From Neobacillus soli NBRC 102451 (lineage in GTDB: Bacteria; Bacillota; Bacilli; Bacillales; Cytobacillaceae), in assembly GCF_001591665.1 (NCBI RefSeq), contig NZ_BCVI01000039.1:62001-126000 (forward strand): DNA of 64,000 bases, in the 5' to 3' direction. Under the pieces are notes generated by a model that was not told the DNA's origin, did not search any database, and saw only the letters and a list, made by a program, of their open reading frames with translations. Shown here piece by piece: positions 54,769-63,232 of this stretch (within the stretch, counting starts at the first letter, position 1; each line of letters starts with the position of its first letter). The position numbers and the translations under genes were made by a program.

Positions 54769-56129
54769 TTGAATAGTTCCTCTGGATGTAATAATGATTG
54801 CTCGGTCAGAAAAATGGAAAAAGCAATCGATAATTTCCGTGTGAGTAAATCAAAGCCTTTTAATTCAGGATGACTAAAAATGGACCTGCCCGGTTTGGAA
54901 TTTGCTTCGAAAAGCCAAACCTCACCATTGCGATCAATCCCTAAATCAAAACCAATCTCACCAATGATGCCTTCTACATTTCTATCCAAGGTGGTGCTTA
55001 ACAGAAGTGCAGCGTTGGATAGCTTTTCGGTAAATAAGGCACACTCATCCTTTGAGTATATCTCTTCGATTGTTTTGATATCCCCGCCGCTTCGTGCATG
55101 CGTTGTTACACTGCCAACGCCAGCAATTTTTGCGGCAATCGCTGTGACATGCCATTCCCCTTGGTCATCTTTATTCGTATGGACGCGAAAATCGACGGAG
55201 CGGTGTTCCTTTCGGAGCAAATAAATACCCTGCTGGACCAACATCTTTTCAAGTGATTGATTGGCAAATACTGAGTTAAACAAACGTTCCAGGCTTGAAA
55301 ATTTGCGCAGACGATTTACACCATTACTATCCTGGTATCGACAGAAATAATCGTCAGTGTGTTTGTCATAAATAATTTGGTGAACACCTAAACCGAGGCT
55401 GCCGTTTTTAGGTTTTAAAAAAATGTGCCCATACTTGGAAAGCATTGTTTCAATTATGGAAAAGGACGTAAACGGATAGGACTCCGGAAGAAAGCCGGCA
55501 ACGGAAGCATCTTGATGAAGTCGTTCATAAATATCAAGCTTGTTGAAAAATCCAGGATTATACCATGGAATAAGATAATCCTTTTGCAAGCGGTCCCTCA
55601 CTTTAATTAATTTTGGGTTATTTTCACTTCTTCGATTTGGAAGCCGGTCGTAAACTACATTAGGAAAAGGAATCTCAACCGTTTGCCAAGCATTGTTATG
55701 AAAAAAATAACCATCAATGGTTCCTTGTTCCCAATCGATATGCTGCTCTCCAAAGACAAACGGAAGGGCGCCGACCGTTTTATTTACAGAAAGCAGTTTC
55801 GAGAAAAACAACGTTCTTTCACCAATTGGCTGTAAAGGCAGTGTGGTAAAGCCTGAAGTGAATATGCCAACAAGCGGCCCAATCAGCATCGTTTGGTTAT
55901 CAAAAAATACATGAAGGGGAATGTCGAAACTAGGGAATTGCAATGCCTTTTGTATTTTCCTGCTCATGACAATGCGGTCATCTTGATCAGGATGTGGGAG
56001 GAAGTCAACCTCTATGAATTTTGATCCAAATGCAATCCTGTTAACCTGTTTATCTCGAATGATCGCAGGAGGACAAAAAATAACCATTTGATCATTTTGA
56101 ACTACCTCAATGAGATAACGTTTTCTCAT
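54765..56129 (-). CDS. YheC/YheD-family ATP-grasp protein (YheD type, second copy)
   Basis: A 454-residue paralogue with an extra N-terminal domain of about 95 residues before the YheC-like part. The ATP-grasp core shows HIFLKPKNGSLGLGVHQI and GEIGFDLGIDRNGEVWLFEANS. B. subtilis YheD is a SigE-dependent protein that forms rings around the forespore. I chose ATG 56129 because AAAGGAAG stands directly upstream; the open frame extends 16 codons into the preceding gene. It overlaps its neighbours on both sides. Confidence 0.85.
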   Translation of the reverse strand: MRKRYLIEVVQNDQMVIFCPPAIIRDKQVNRIAFGSKFIEVDFLPHPDQDDRIVMSRKIQKALQFPSFDIPLHVFFDNQTMLIGPLVGIFTSGFTTLPLQPIGERTLFFSKLLSVNKTVGALPFVFGEQHIDWEQGTIDGYFFHNNAWQTVEIPFPNVVYDRLPNRRSENNPKLIKVRDRLQKDYLIPWYNPGFFNKLDIYERLHQDASVAGFLPESYPFTSFSIIETMLSKYGHIFLKPKNGSLGLGVHQIIYDKHTDDYFCRYQDSNGVNRLRKFSSLERLFNSVFANQSLEKMLVQQGIYLLRKEHRSVDFRVHTNKDDQGEWHVTAIAAKIAGVGSVTTHARSGGDIKTIEEIYSKDECALFTEKLSNAALLLSTTLDRNVEGIIGEIGFDLGIDRNGEVWLFEANSKPGRSIFSHPELKGFDLLTRKLSIAFSIFLTEQSLLHPEELFK

Positions 56130-57210
56130 AATAGTTCTTCCTTTCTTTTTGATCCGTCTGGGAAAGATGTCTTCCATATAGAAGCGGAGCGAGATTTAGG
56201 GTCTCCTTTATGTCTGGCTGGGTGTGCATAAGGACCTTTCTCCCTGGTTTCGAATTGACATCAAGAATCCAGATTGAGCCGTTTTTGGCGATGCCAATAT
56301 CGACGCCAATCTCAAATAGCGGCAAAAATTCATTTTCAAGAATAAACGGAAGCTTGCTAAGAATATAATTTAATTCCTGCCTAATATATTCCCCTTTGGC
56401 GGGTGGAAGGGATGATGTCCACTCAGCAAAGGTGACGACAGAACCACCAGCACTTAAGTTTGATAAAATTCCTCCAGTGCTTCCAATCCGAACCCCTCTG
56501 CCGCGTTCGCCCCAAACTCCGTGCTCGTTTTTTTGCAAAAGGATGCGGATATCAAAGGGCTGTTGTTCATGATTGGATAATTCCAGATATGGTTGTAGTA
56601 GATAATCGCGCTGTTTAATTAATACTTTCAGCCATTGAATGAGCTTGGCCTCATTTGGAAAAATGCGTGAAATAATCTTTTTCTGCTTTTCTGTCTTTAC
56701 ATGAAAGCTTTTATCATTTTTTTTCAGGTAATAAATACCGTATCCTTGCGAACCGCTTATTGGTTTTAAAATGATTTTTTTCATTGCAGATAATTCATTT
56801 AAAACGATTTCTTGATCAATGACTGAATGCGTAGCAGGTAGGTAGGAAGTTAAAACCGTGTTTTTTAATACCTTATATAATTCCAGCTTATTTGGTAACC
56901 CATAGCCTAAAAAGGTTATATCATTTCTGCTTTTTAGCCAAGAGACAATTGGCAAACATTGCTTAGAATGTTCATCATCACCGTAAAAACAACGATCGTA
57001 AACAATCGCGGGAATTGGTAATTCACAGTCCAGCCAGCCTTTTACTGTAGAATCAAACCTTTTCCCTCTAACCTGAAGTGTATGTGGATTGATGGCGGAT
57101 GGAATAAAACGGAAGCACTCCATTTCGCACGCTGCAGCGAGGGCTGCCATTTCATTTATATATAAAGTTTCACTTTCCATACTTAAAGTCATGATTCCAA
57201 ATGTAATCAA
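56107..57210 (-). CDS. yheC: YheC/YheD-family ATP-grasp protein (YheC type, first copy)
   Basis: A 367-residue YheC-type protein. MITFGIMTLS begins the N-domain; the ATP-grasp core has KIILKPISGSQGYGIYYL and EIGVDIGIAKNGSIWILDVNS. The start is TTG overlapping the stop of the upstream gene (TTGA), with AAGGGGGAAAC before it. Its end overlaps the next gene by 23 bases. Probably made in the mother cell during sporulation. Confidence 0.86.
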   Translation of the reverse strand: MITFGIMTLSMESETLYINEMAALAAACEMECFRFIPSAINPHTLQVRGKRFDSTVKGWLDCELPIPAIVYDRCFYGDDEHSKQCLPIVSWLKSRNDITFLGYGLPNKLELYKVLKNTVLTSYLPATHSVIDQEIVLNELSAMKKIILKPISGSQGYGIYYLKKNDKSFHVKTEKQKKIISRIFPNEAKLIQWLKVLIKQRDYLLQPYLELSNHEQQPFDIRILLQKNEHGVWGERGRGVRIGSTGGILSNLSAGGSVVTFAEWTSSLPPAKGEYIRQELNYILSKLPFILENEFLPLFEIGVDIGIAKNGSIWILDVNSKPGRKVLMHTQPDIKETLNLAPLLYGRHLSQTDQKERKNYYEKTLSH

Positions 57211-58592
57211 TGTATGTTTCCCCCTTCAATGATCGTTGAATCAAAAGCAATGATTGTGCAAAATTGAATAATCGCTTTTGCGGATGGTCTTATTTTCCCC
57301 AACCCATCCTCGAAGCTTTTAGAGGGTTTAGAATTTACCTCAATTAGCCAAGGCTTTCCGTCCTGATCGACACCGATATCAATTCCAAGTTCTCCCGTTA
57401 AACCTGCTGTGCGGCGACTAATAACGGAAGCTGTTTCAAGGGCCAATTCTTTCATTAGTGCAAGAACCTCTAGCGCTTTCTTTGGACTCATACACGTTCG
57501 TAAGGCATGTAGCGGCTTTACTAGTGTTCCTCCCCTGGCAAGATTGGAGACAAATTCCTGTTCAGCTGCAATCCGAGCTACAGTGGATGTAACTTCCCAA
57601 TCGTTGTTTAGATTTTTGTGGCATAGAACCCTGAAGTCCATTGCGGCGGATTGATGCGCGGCTAATAGGATCCCTTGCTGGATAATATAAATTCGATTAT
57701 GAAGGATTGGTTTTATTTGTTGATAAATTTCCTCTAAGCTATAGTTCTTCCGTAAATCATTAGCTTGGTTTGGTAACGAGCTTTGCATAGAATAGCAGTT
57801 TTCAGCTTCCTTGGTCACTTTAACAATGTTTCGGCCTTGGCTGCCGTGAATAGGTTTAACAAAGATTGTTTCATATTTTTGGGCAAAATCATGAAGATGT
57901 TCCTTTGAAAAAACCTTTGTCTCTGGCATAAAAGGAAAAAGCTGATTTTCTTTGTGGACATGTTCATAAACTTCCCATTTAGAAAGAAAGCGGTCATTAA
58001 ATAAGGGGATCATTAACTGGTCTAGTCTTTTTCGAAAATGCTTATATGGCTCCCAGCGTTCAAGCCTTCGAGAATGAATACGGTTGTAGATTACATCGGG
58101 CAGGGGAAGCTCAGCAGTAGTCCATTTTCCATTTACAAAGTAATACCCTTGCTCTAAAAATTTGTCATAGGGAAACACATAAAAAAAACCGCCACGTTCA
58201 GTTATTCCGTGATGAAGCTCCTCACAAAACGTATGGATGGAACGAAAGTGGGGTTCTCCATTCTTCATTATAGGAAAGTCGGTTAGTAAGCCAATCACAG
58301 GTCCAAGCTGCAGTTCTTGAGATTCTAAATGATAGATTGCTTGAAATTTATAGGATTGAATGGGCAGACAAAAAGCTTTTATGATATTTTTGGGTAAAAG
58401 CATCTCGTTTGCAGCACACTCTACGATTTGGATGGTTGTTATTATCGTTTTCTTCCCCAACGTGATCTTTAAGTCCCGGTTATTATTTAATTGTAACTCG
58501 GTAAATAATTTCTCGGAAATTTGTATAATCGAATCATTTCTATTTAGGGGTTCTCTAGGTGAAATGGTTATCTGGGTTAATGAAAATGACAT
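57207..58592 (-). CDS. yheD: YheC/YheD-family ATP-grasp protein (YheD type, first copy)
   Basis: A 461-residue YheD-type protein and the first gene of the four-gene unit. Its N-terminal extension (about 1-100) matches that of the second YheD copy in layout. The core carries TIFVKPIHGSQGRNIVKV and GELGIDIGVDQDGKPWLIEVNS. ATG 58592 follows GAGGAG by five bases. A CATACATTA element upstream resembles SigE/SigK -10 boxes. It is divergent from yheA. Confidence 0.86.
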   Translation of the reverse strand: MSFSLTQITISPREPLNRNDSIIQISEKLFTELQLNNNRDLKITLGKKTIITTIQIVECAANEMLLPKNIIKAFCLPIQSYKFQAIYHLESQELQLGPVIGLLTDFPIMKNGEPHFRSIHTFCEELHHGITERGGFFYVFPYDKFLEQGYYFVNGKWTTAELPLPDVIYNRIHSRRLERWEPYKHFRKRLDQLMIPLFNDRFLSKWEVYEHVHKENQLFPFMPETKVFSKEHLHDFAQKYETIFVKPIHGSQGRNIVKVTKEAENCYSMQSSLPNQANDLRKNYSLEEIYQQIKPILHNRIYIIQQGILLAAHQSAAMDFRVLCHKNLNNDWEVTSTVARIAAEQEFVSNLARGGTLVKPLHALRTCMSPKKALEVLALMKELALETASVISRRTAGLTGELGIDIGVDQDGKPWLIEVNSKPSKSFEDGLGKIRPSAKAIIQFCTIIAFDSTIIEGGNIH

Positions 58593-58663
58593 AAGCACTC
58601 CTCATTTTCGCATATCTTTAAAGACGGACATTCCGCTTTTCTTATGGGCATTAGCTGATATGG

Positions 58664-58693
58664 TAATGTATGTGAAAGCATTCTAGAGTGTGA
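58664..58693 (-). promoter_or_regulatory. candidate sporulation promoter of the yheD-yheC array
   Basis: On the minus strand, CATACATTA (58664-58672) fits both the SigK -10 consensus CATANNNTA and the SigE form CATACANT. An AC dinucleotide 17 bases upstream matches the SigK -35. It stands about 72 bases before the first start codon. Confidence 0.45.
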
Positions 58694-58811
58694 TTTTAAC
58701 ATTCTCGCAATTCAGCGAATAATTTGTTATAGTTGAATTCGAATAAGAAAAGCGGATTCGCCCCTAGGCGTTGGAGCTAGAAATTTATTAAATTTAAAGG
58801 AGTGAATTCAC

Positions 58812-59159
58812 GTGGCAGTAAATTTATATGATTCTGCTTATGCCTTAGAAACAGCCATTCGTCAAAGTGATGAGTATAGACAATTACAGCAAGCATACAG
58901 CGAGGTAAATGCTGACCCAACTACAAAGAGTATGTTTGAGCAATTCCGTCAAATCCAAATGAACCTGCAGCAGAAACAAATGATGGGGCAAGATATTTCT
59001 GAACAAGAAGTACAGCAAGCTCAATCCACAGTTGCCCTTGTTCAGCAGAATGAAAAGATTGCCGCTCTTATGCAAGCAGAACAGCGGATGAGTATGATCA
59101 TCGGTGAATTAAACCAAGTGATTATGAAACCATTAGAAGATTTATATGGAAAAATGTAA
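58812..59159 (+). CDS. yheA: YlbF/YmcA family protein YheA
   Basis: A 115-residue helical protein of the YlbF/YmcA (Com_YlbF) family. Members of the family take part in RNA processing control and competence or biofilm development in B. subtilis; YheA itself is uncharacterised. The glutamine-rich QQKQMMGQDISEQEVQQAQS forms the middle turn between two long helices. GTG start after AAGGAGTG. Confidence 0.88.
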   Translation: MAVNLYDSAYALETAIRQSDEYRQLQQAYSEVNADPTTKSMFEQFRQIQMNLQQKQMMGQDISEQEVQQAQSTVALVQQNEKIAALMQAEQRMSMIIGELNQVIMKPLEDLYGKM

Positions 59160-59170
59160 GCTTAATAACA

Positions 59171-59203
59171 AAGTCCTCGGTACAGTTAATCCGGGGATTT
59201 TTT
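59171..59203 (+). terminator. intrinsic terminator after yheA
   Basis: GTCCTCGG and CCGGGGAT arms (two G-U pairs) followed by T6. Confidence 0.78.
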
Positions 59204-59309
59204 CTTTTCCGCTTGTTTTACAGGCTCCTCCGCTTTTCTGTTCTATTAATGGTCGAGAAATCATAAAAGTGATATAAAGGTAATTTCACCAAGAACAGGG
59301 GGCAACATT

Positions 59310-60179
59310 ATGATTTATCGCTTGCTTGCGTTGAATATTGATGGCACGCTTCTTCAAACAAATGGAAAGATCCATAAATCAACAAAAGAGGCGGTTGAAT
59401 ATGTCCAGCAAAAAGGGATCTATGTCACACTTGTTACATCACGCAGCTTTCCCTCGGCTAAAAAGGTGGCTAAGGCGTTAAAAATAAAAGCACCGCTGAT
59501 CACACATCAAGGGGCCTATATTGCGGGCTCTGAGGAAAAGCCGATTTATGTAAAAAGAATTAAAGAGGGGATTACCTATGATACAGTTAGCTTCCTTGAG
59601 GCACTGCCATGCCAAATCCGCCTTGTCCATGAGCAATTTTCATTAGCAAATAAGTTAAAATTAAATAATAATCTGTTGGCAAAAACCGTTTTTACTTCCG
59701 GAGATCCTGTTTTTTATTCCCAGCAATTTGTATCTTCACTAACCGAATATTTACATGACCAGCCTGTTACCCCGCCAAAGATTGAAGTTTATTTTGAAGA
59801 AGAGAGTGACCTTAAGGATGCAAAAAAAGCGCTAAGTAAAATGTTTACGGAGATTGAAGTAATTGAACTTGACCCATTACGTTTAGATATTGTGCCCACG
59901 GGTGTTTCAAAGCTGACTGGTTTGACCTACCTTGGGAAACAACTTGGAATCAACAGAAAAGAAATGGTCTATATTGGTGATGCTCTTGATGATATCCCAT
60001 TGATTGAAGGGGCTGGTCTGGGGGTTGCGATGTGGAATGCAGATTTCGAAGTGAAGAAAGCATCGGACTGGGTAACGAGGTCTGAAAATGAAAACGGTGT
60101 AGCCTATATGGTAAAGGAACACTTTAGAAAGCAGCAGCCAATTGAGTTTTTAAGGAAGATGAACATCATAAAAAGATAG
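59310..60179 (+). CDS. yhaX: HAD superfamily (Cof-type) protein, YhaX
   Basis: A 289-residue HAD-IIB protein. Motif I reads LNIDGTLL: the first Asp of DxD, the nucleophile, is Asn. Motif II is VTSRS, the Lys of motif III lies in the RLDIVPTGVSK segment, and motif IV is YIGDALDDIPLIE. With the nucleophile missing it may be catalytically inactive or unusual. YhaX of B. subtilis is a sporulation protein associated with the spore coat. GGGGGC precedes ATG. Confidence 0.85.
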   Translation: MIYRLLALNIDGTLLQTNGKIHKSTKEAVEYVQQKGIYVTLVTSRSFPSAKKVAKALKIKAPLITHQGAYIAGSEEKPIYVKRIKEGITYDTVSFLEALPCQIRLVHEQFSLANKLKLNNNLLAKTVFTSGDPVFYSQQFVSSLTEYLHDQPVTPPKIEVYFEEESDLKDAKKALSKMFTEIEVIELDPLRLDIVPTGVSKLTGLTYLGKQLGINRKEMVYIGDALDDIPLIEGAGLGVAMWNADFEVKKASDWVTRSENENGVAYMVKEHFRKQQPIEFLRKMNIIKR

Positions 60180-60240
60180 GTTCCCAAAGATATCATTGGC
60201 CATCGCCTTTGATATTTTTTTGTGGAGTGTGCCGCATCGC

Positions 60241-60270
60241 AAAAAAGTCATCCTCCTGACTGTTTTTTGT
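60241..60270 (+). terminator. intrinsic terminator after yhaX
   Basis: AAAAAAGTCA and TGACTGTTTTTT arms around TCCTCC. Confidence 0.75.
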
Positions 60271-60367
60271 TCTTAATAAAGGGCTATTCTATGGAAATGT
60301 CGAATAATTTAAAGGATTAGAATACAAGAAGTAATAAAACACTTTCATTAATGGAGGGACCTTGACT

Positions 60368-61987
60368 ATGATGCAAACACCTTTAACGATGACGCAAATG
60401 ATGGAAAGAGCCGAAAAGTATTTTCCAAAGAAAGAAGTGGTATCAAGAACGGGCGGCGGCATCCACAGATTTACCTACAAACAAATTGCCGAAAGAACAA
60501 GAAGGCTTGCCGATAGTCTAACCAAATTAGGGGTGAAAAAAGGCGAGCGGGTAGGGACACTGGCTTGGAATCATCACCGTCATTTAGAGGCATATTTTGC
60601 GATTCCATGCATGGGTGCAGTCCTGCATACCATTAACATCAGATTATCACCCCAGCACATTTCCTATATTATCAATCATGCAGAGGATAAGGTCCTACTC
60701 GTAGACTCTGACATTCTCCCATTACTTGAAAAATGCGCGCCAGAATTAAAAACCGTAAAGGCCTATATTATCATGAGCGATGAAACGGAAATTCCTGAAA
60801 CAACGCTTTCTCCAGTCTATCATTATGAACAGCTTTTGGCTGAAGCCAATCCTGAATTTAGTTACCCAGAAGATATTGCTGAAAATGATCCGGCCGGCAT
60901 GTGCTATACATCAGCCACGACAGGAAATCCAAAGGGTGTCGTTTATTCCCACCGGGGGATAGTTCTTCACAGTATGGCACTAGGTCTTGCTGATAGTGCA
61001 GCATTAAGTGAAAAAGATATCGCCCTTCCAGTAGTACCGATGTTTCATGCTAACGCGTGGGGAATGCCGTTTTCTGCTGTCTGGTTTGGTACAACCTTAG
61101 TATTGCCTGGACCATATTTTACCCCAAAATTGCTTGCTGGGCTTATTGAGCAGGAAAAAGTAACCGTTACAGCAGGGGTTCCGACGATATGGTTAGGTTT
61201 ATTAAAGGAACTAGATGAAGGCTCTTATGATATGAGCAGCTTAAGAGGCGTTTTATGCGGAGGATCAGCAGCACCGAAAGGAATGATTAAGGCCTTTGAG
61301 CAACGTCATAAGATACCATTTATGCATGCCTATGGCATGACAGAAACAAGTCCGCTCGTTGTTATTTCAACTCTTAAAAGCTATCAAGAGGAGCTGGATG
61401 ATGAAGAAAGATTAGAATTGAGAGCAAAGCAGGGAACCCTCGTCCCCGGGTTGGAAATAAAAATCCTGGGTAAAGATGGAGAGGTTGCCTGGGATGGTAA
61501 GGAAATGGGTGAATTGTGTATTCGCGGCCCATGGATTGCCTCAGAATATTATAAGGATGAACGTACGGAAGATGCTTTCCGAGATGGCTGGCTTCATACT
61601 GGCGATGTCGTAACCATTGATGAAGAAGGCTTTGTTAAAATTGTTGACCGCACCAAGGATTTAATTAAGAGCGGCGGCGAATGGATTTCGTCGGTCGATT
61701 TAGAAAACGCATTAATGGCCCATGATGCTGTGTTTGAAGCAGCAGTTGTAGCCGTCCCACATGAACAGTGGCAGGAACGACCAATTGCCTGCGTGGTCTT
61801 AAAAGATGCCTATAAAGAAAAAACTTCGAAAGAAGAGTTGTTTGACTTTTTAAAACCCCAGTTTGCAAAATGGTGGATTCCAGATGATATTCTTTTCCTT
61901 GAGGAAATTCCGAAGACATCAGTTGGTAAGTTCCTAAAGATGTCATTAAGGGATCAGGTCCAAAAAGAGGTCTTGCGAAAAAGCTAA
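60368..61987 (+). CDS. fatty-acid--CoA ligase (AMP-forming)
   Basis: A 539-residue adenylate-forming enzyme activating medium- or long-chain fatty acids to acyl-CoA. The AMP-binding motif is YTSATTGNPKG, then YGMTET (A5) and GWLHTGDV (A7), with the catalytic lysine in KTSVGKFLK near the C-terminus (A10). Acyl-chain preference cannot be read here. ATG 60368 is nine bases after GGAGGG; TTG 60362 is too close. The enoyl-CoA hydratase-like gene is 102 bases downstream, suggesting fatty acid degradation. Confidence 0.9.
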   Translation: MMQTPLTMTQMMERAEKYFPKKEVVSRTGGGIHRFTYKQIAERTRRLADSLTKLGVKKGERVGTLAWNHHRHLEAYFAIPCMGAVLHTINIRLSPQHISYIINHAEDKVLLVDSDILPLLEKCAPELKTVKAYIIMSDETEIPETTLSPVYHYEQLLAEANPEFSYPEDIAENDPAGMCYTSATTGNPKGVVYSHRGIVLHSMALGLADSAALSEKDIALPVVPMFHANAWGMPFSAVWFGTTLVLPGPYFTPKLLAGLIEQEKVTVTAGVPTIWLGLLKELDEGSYDMSSLRGVLCGGSAAPKGMIKAFEQRHKIPFMHAYGMTETSPLVVISTLKSYQEELDDEERLELRAKQGTLVPGLEIKILGKDGEVAWDGKEMGELCIRGPWIASEYYKDERTEDAFRDGWLHTGDVVTIDEEGFVKIVDRTKDLIKSGGEWISSVDLENALMAHDAVFEAAVVAVPHEQWQERPIACVVLKDAYKEKTSKEELFDFLKPQFAKWWIPDDILFLEEIPKTSVGKFLKMSLRDQVQKEVLRKS

Positions 61988-62089
61988 ATCAAAAGGGTAG
62001 AATAGAATTCAATATATTAAGAAAACTTATTCTTATTCTCCCAAATTCCATATATAATGGAATGGAATGAAGAGTTGGGGGGAGTATGA

Positions 62090-62881
62090 ATGTCATTGAA
62101 TTTTGTTACAGATAAGGTGAATTTGCGGGTAGATGGCCGCGTTGCCACACTAGAAATGAACAGACCTGAATCGTTAAACGCAATGGATATTGATTTGATT
62201 AAGGGACTTGTTTGTAATTTGAAAGAGATTAGTGAATCAGATGATATTGATATTGTTGTGTTAACAGGGAAGGGGCGGGCCTTCTCTGCAGGCGGCGACA
62301 TTAAAACAATGCTTTCAAACATGAATGAGAGCGATTTCCTTCCAGTCATGGATTGGATTAGCGAATTAATCATTACCCTCTATAGCATGCCTAAAATAAC
62401 GATTAGTGCGGTATCAGGAGCAGCCGCTGGCCTAGGGTTTAGTCTAGCATTAGCGACGGATTATATCATCGTAGACAAAACTAGTAAGCTTGCGATGAAT
62501 TTTATCGGGATCGGTTTAATTCCGGATGGCGGAGCTCATTTCTTTTTAGAAAAAAGATTAGGTGAGACAAAGGCAAAGCAAGTAATCTGGGATGGGAAAG
62601 CGATGGGTGCCGAAGAAGCGTTGAAGTTGGGGTTAATTCAAGAAGTGGCTGAGGGCGAGCTTCAAGAGGCGCTAGAAGCTAGGTGCTCAGATTGGTTAAG
62701 CCGCCCCGTTCAGGCAATGATTAAGACGAAAAAGATATTAGCAGAAAAGAATCGGCCGCAGCTGCTGAAAATATTAGAATTAGAAAAACACGCCCAGCAA
62801 AAAATGCGCGAAACATTGGACCATCAAGAAGGAATCAAGGCTTTTATCGAAAAAAGGAAACCGAACTTTATAGGAAAGTAA
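62090..62881 (+). CDS. yhaR: enoyl-CoA hydratase/isomerase family protein, YhaR
   Basis: A 263-residue crotonase-fold protein. FSAGGDIKTM and SAVSGAAAGLGFSLALATDY form the oxyanion hole. The usual first catalytic Glu of hydratases is replaced (GFSLALA), and the second site reads GIGLIPDGG with Asp, the pattern of PaaG-like isomerases rather than classic hydratases. It sits between an acyl-CoA ligase and a YhaQ-like ABC gene, the order yhaR-yhaQ of B. subtilis. GGGGGGAG precedes ATG. A strong terminator follows. Confidence 0.87.
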   Translation: MSLNFVTDKVNLRVDGRVATLEMNRPESLNAMDIDLIKGLVCNLKEISESDDIDIVVLTGKGRAFSAGGDIKTMLSNMNESDFLPVMDWISELIITLYSMPKITISAVSGAAAGLGFSLALATDYIIVDKTSKLAMNFIGIGLIPDGGAHFFLEKRLGETKAKQVIWDGKAMGAEEALKLGLIQEVAEGELQEALEARCSDWLSRPVQAMIKTKKILAEKNRPQLLKILELEKHAQQKMRETLDHQEGIKAFIEKRKPNFIGK

Positions 62882-62914
62882 AAAACAAAGAAGCCCTGCT
62901 TCTTTGTTTTTTTT
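62882..62914. terminator. bidirectional terminator
   Basis: AACAAAGAAGC and GCTTCTTTGTT arms with a T8 run, between convergent yhaR and the YhzD-like gene. Confidence 0.9.
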
Positions 62915-62922
62915 AAGAAAGA

Positions 62923-63108
62923 TTAAGAATGGAAAAGCAGAAGTTTGCCGCTAGGTGAGGTGCAACGGTGCGTACTTTCTAATAAGTTTTTCTCTGCTAA
63001 TTGGTTTTCAGCTTGTTTTTTTGCTGTATCATCATTTTCAGCCTGAAAGCTTACGTCTAGAATTTTTTCTCCATTGGATTCAAAAGCCGTTAATTTATAT
63101 GTTTTCAT
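62923..63108 (-). CDS. yhzD: YhzD family protein
   Basis: A 61-residue soluble protein beginning MKTYKLTAFESNGEKILDVS, which fits the small YhzD-like family of bacilli. The middle is a lysine- and alanine-rich helix. Function unknown. AAAGGGAG precedes ATG. It is divergent from the ABC ATPase gene. Confidence 0.7.
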   Translation of the reverse strand: MKTYKLTAFESNGEKILDVSFQAENDDTAKKQAENQLAEKNLLESTHRCTSPSGKLLLFHS

Positions 63109-63232
63109 TTTACAAACTCCCTTTAAAAGAATATTGCTACTATTATTTTTACATATCTTTTAAAATTGTGCAAAAAGAAAGTGAAACCATTATGTGGTAT
63201 ATTCGTAATAAGGTAGGAGAGGAGTGTGTGTA

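Noticed and set aside
53725-58592. Glutathione- or cyanophycin-synthetase operon
   Set aside because: Although ATP-grasp-like, the proteins match the YheC/YheD layout and lie beside yheE and yheA as in B. subtilis.
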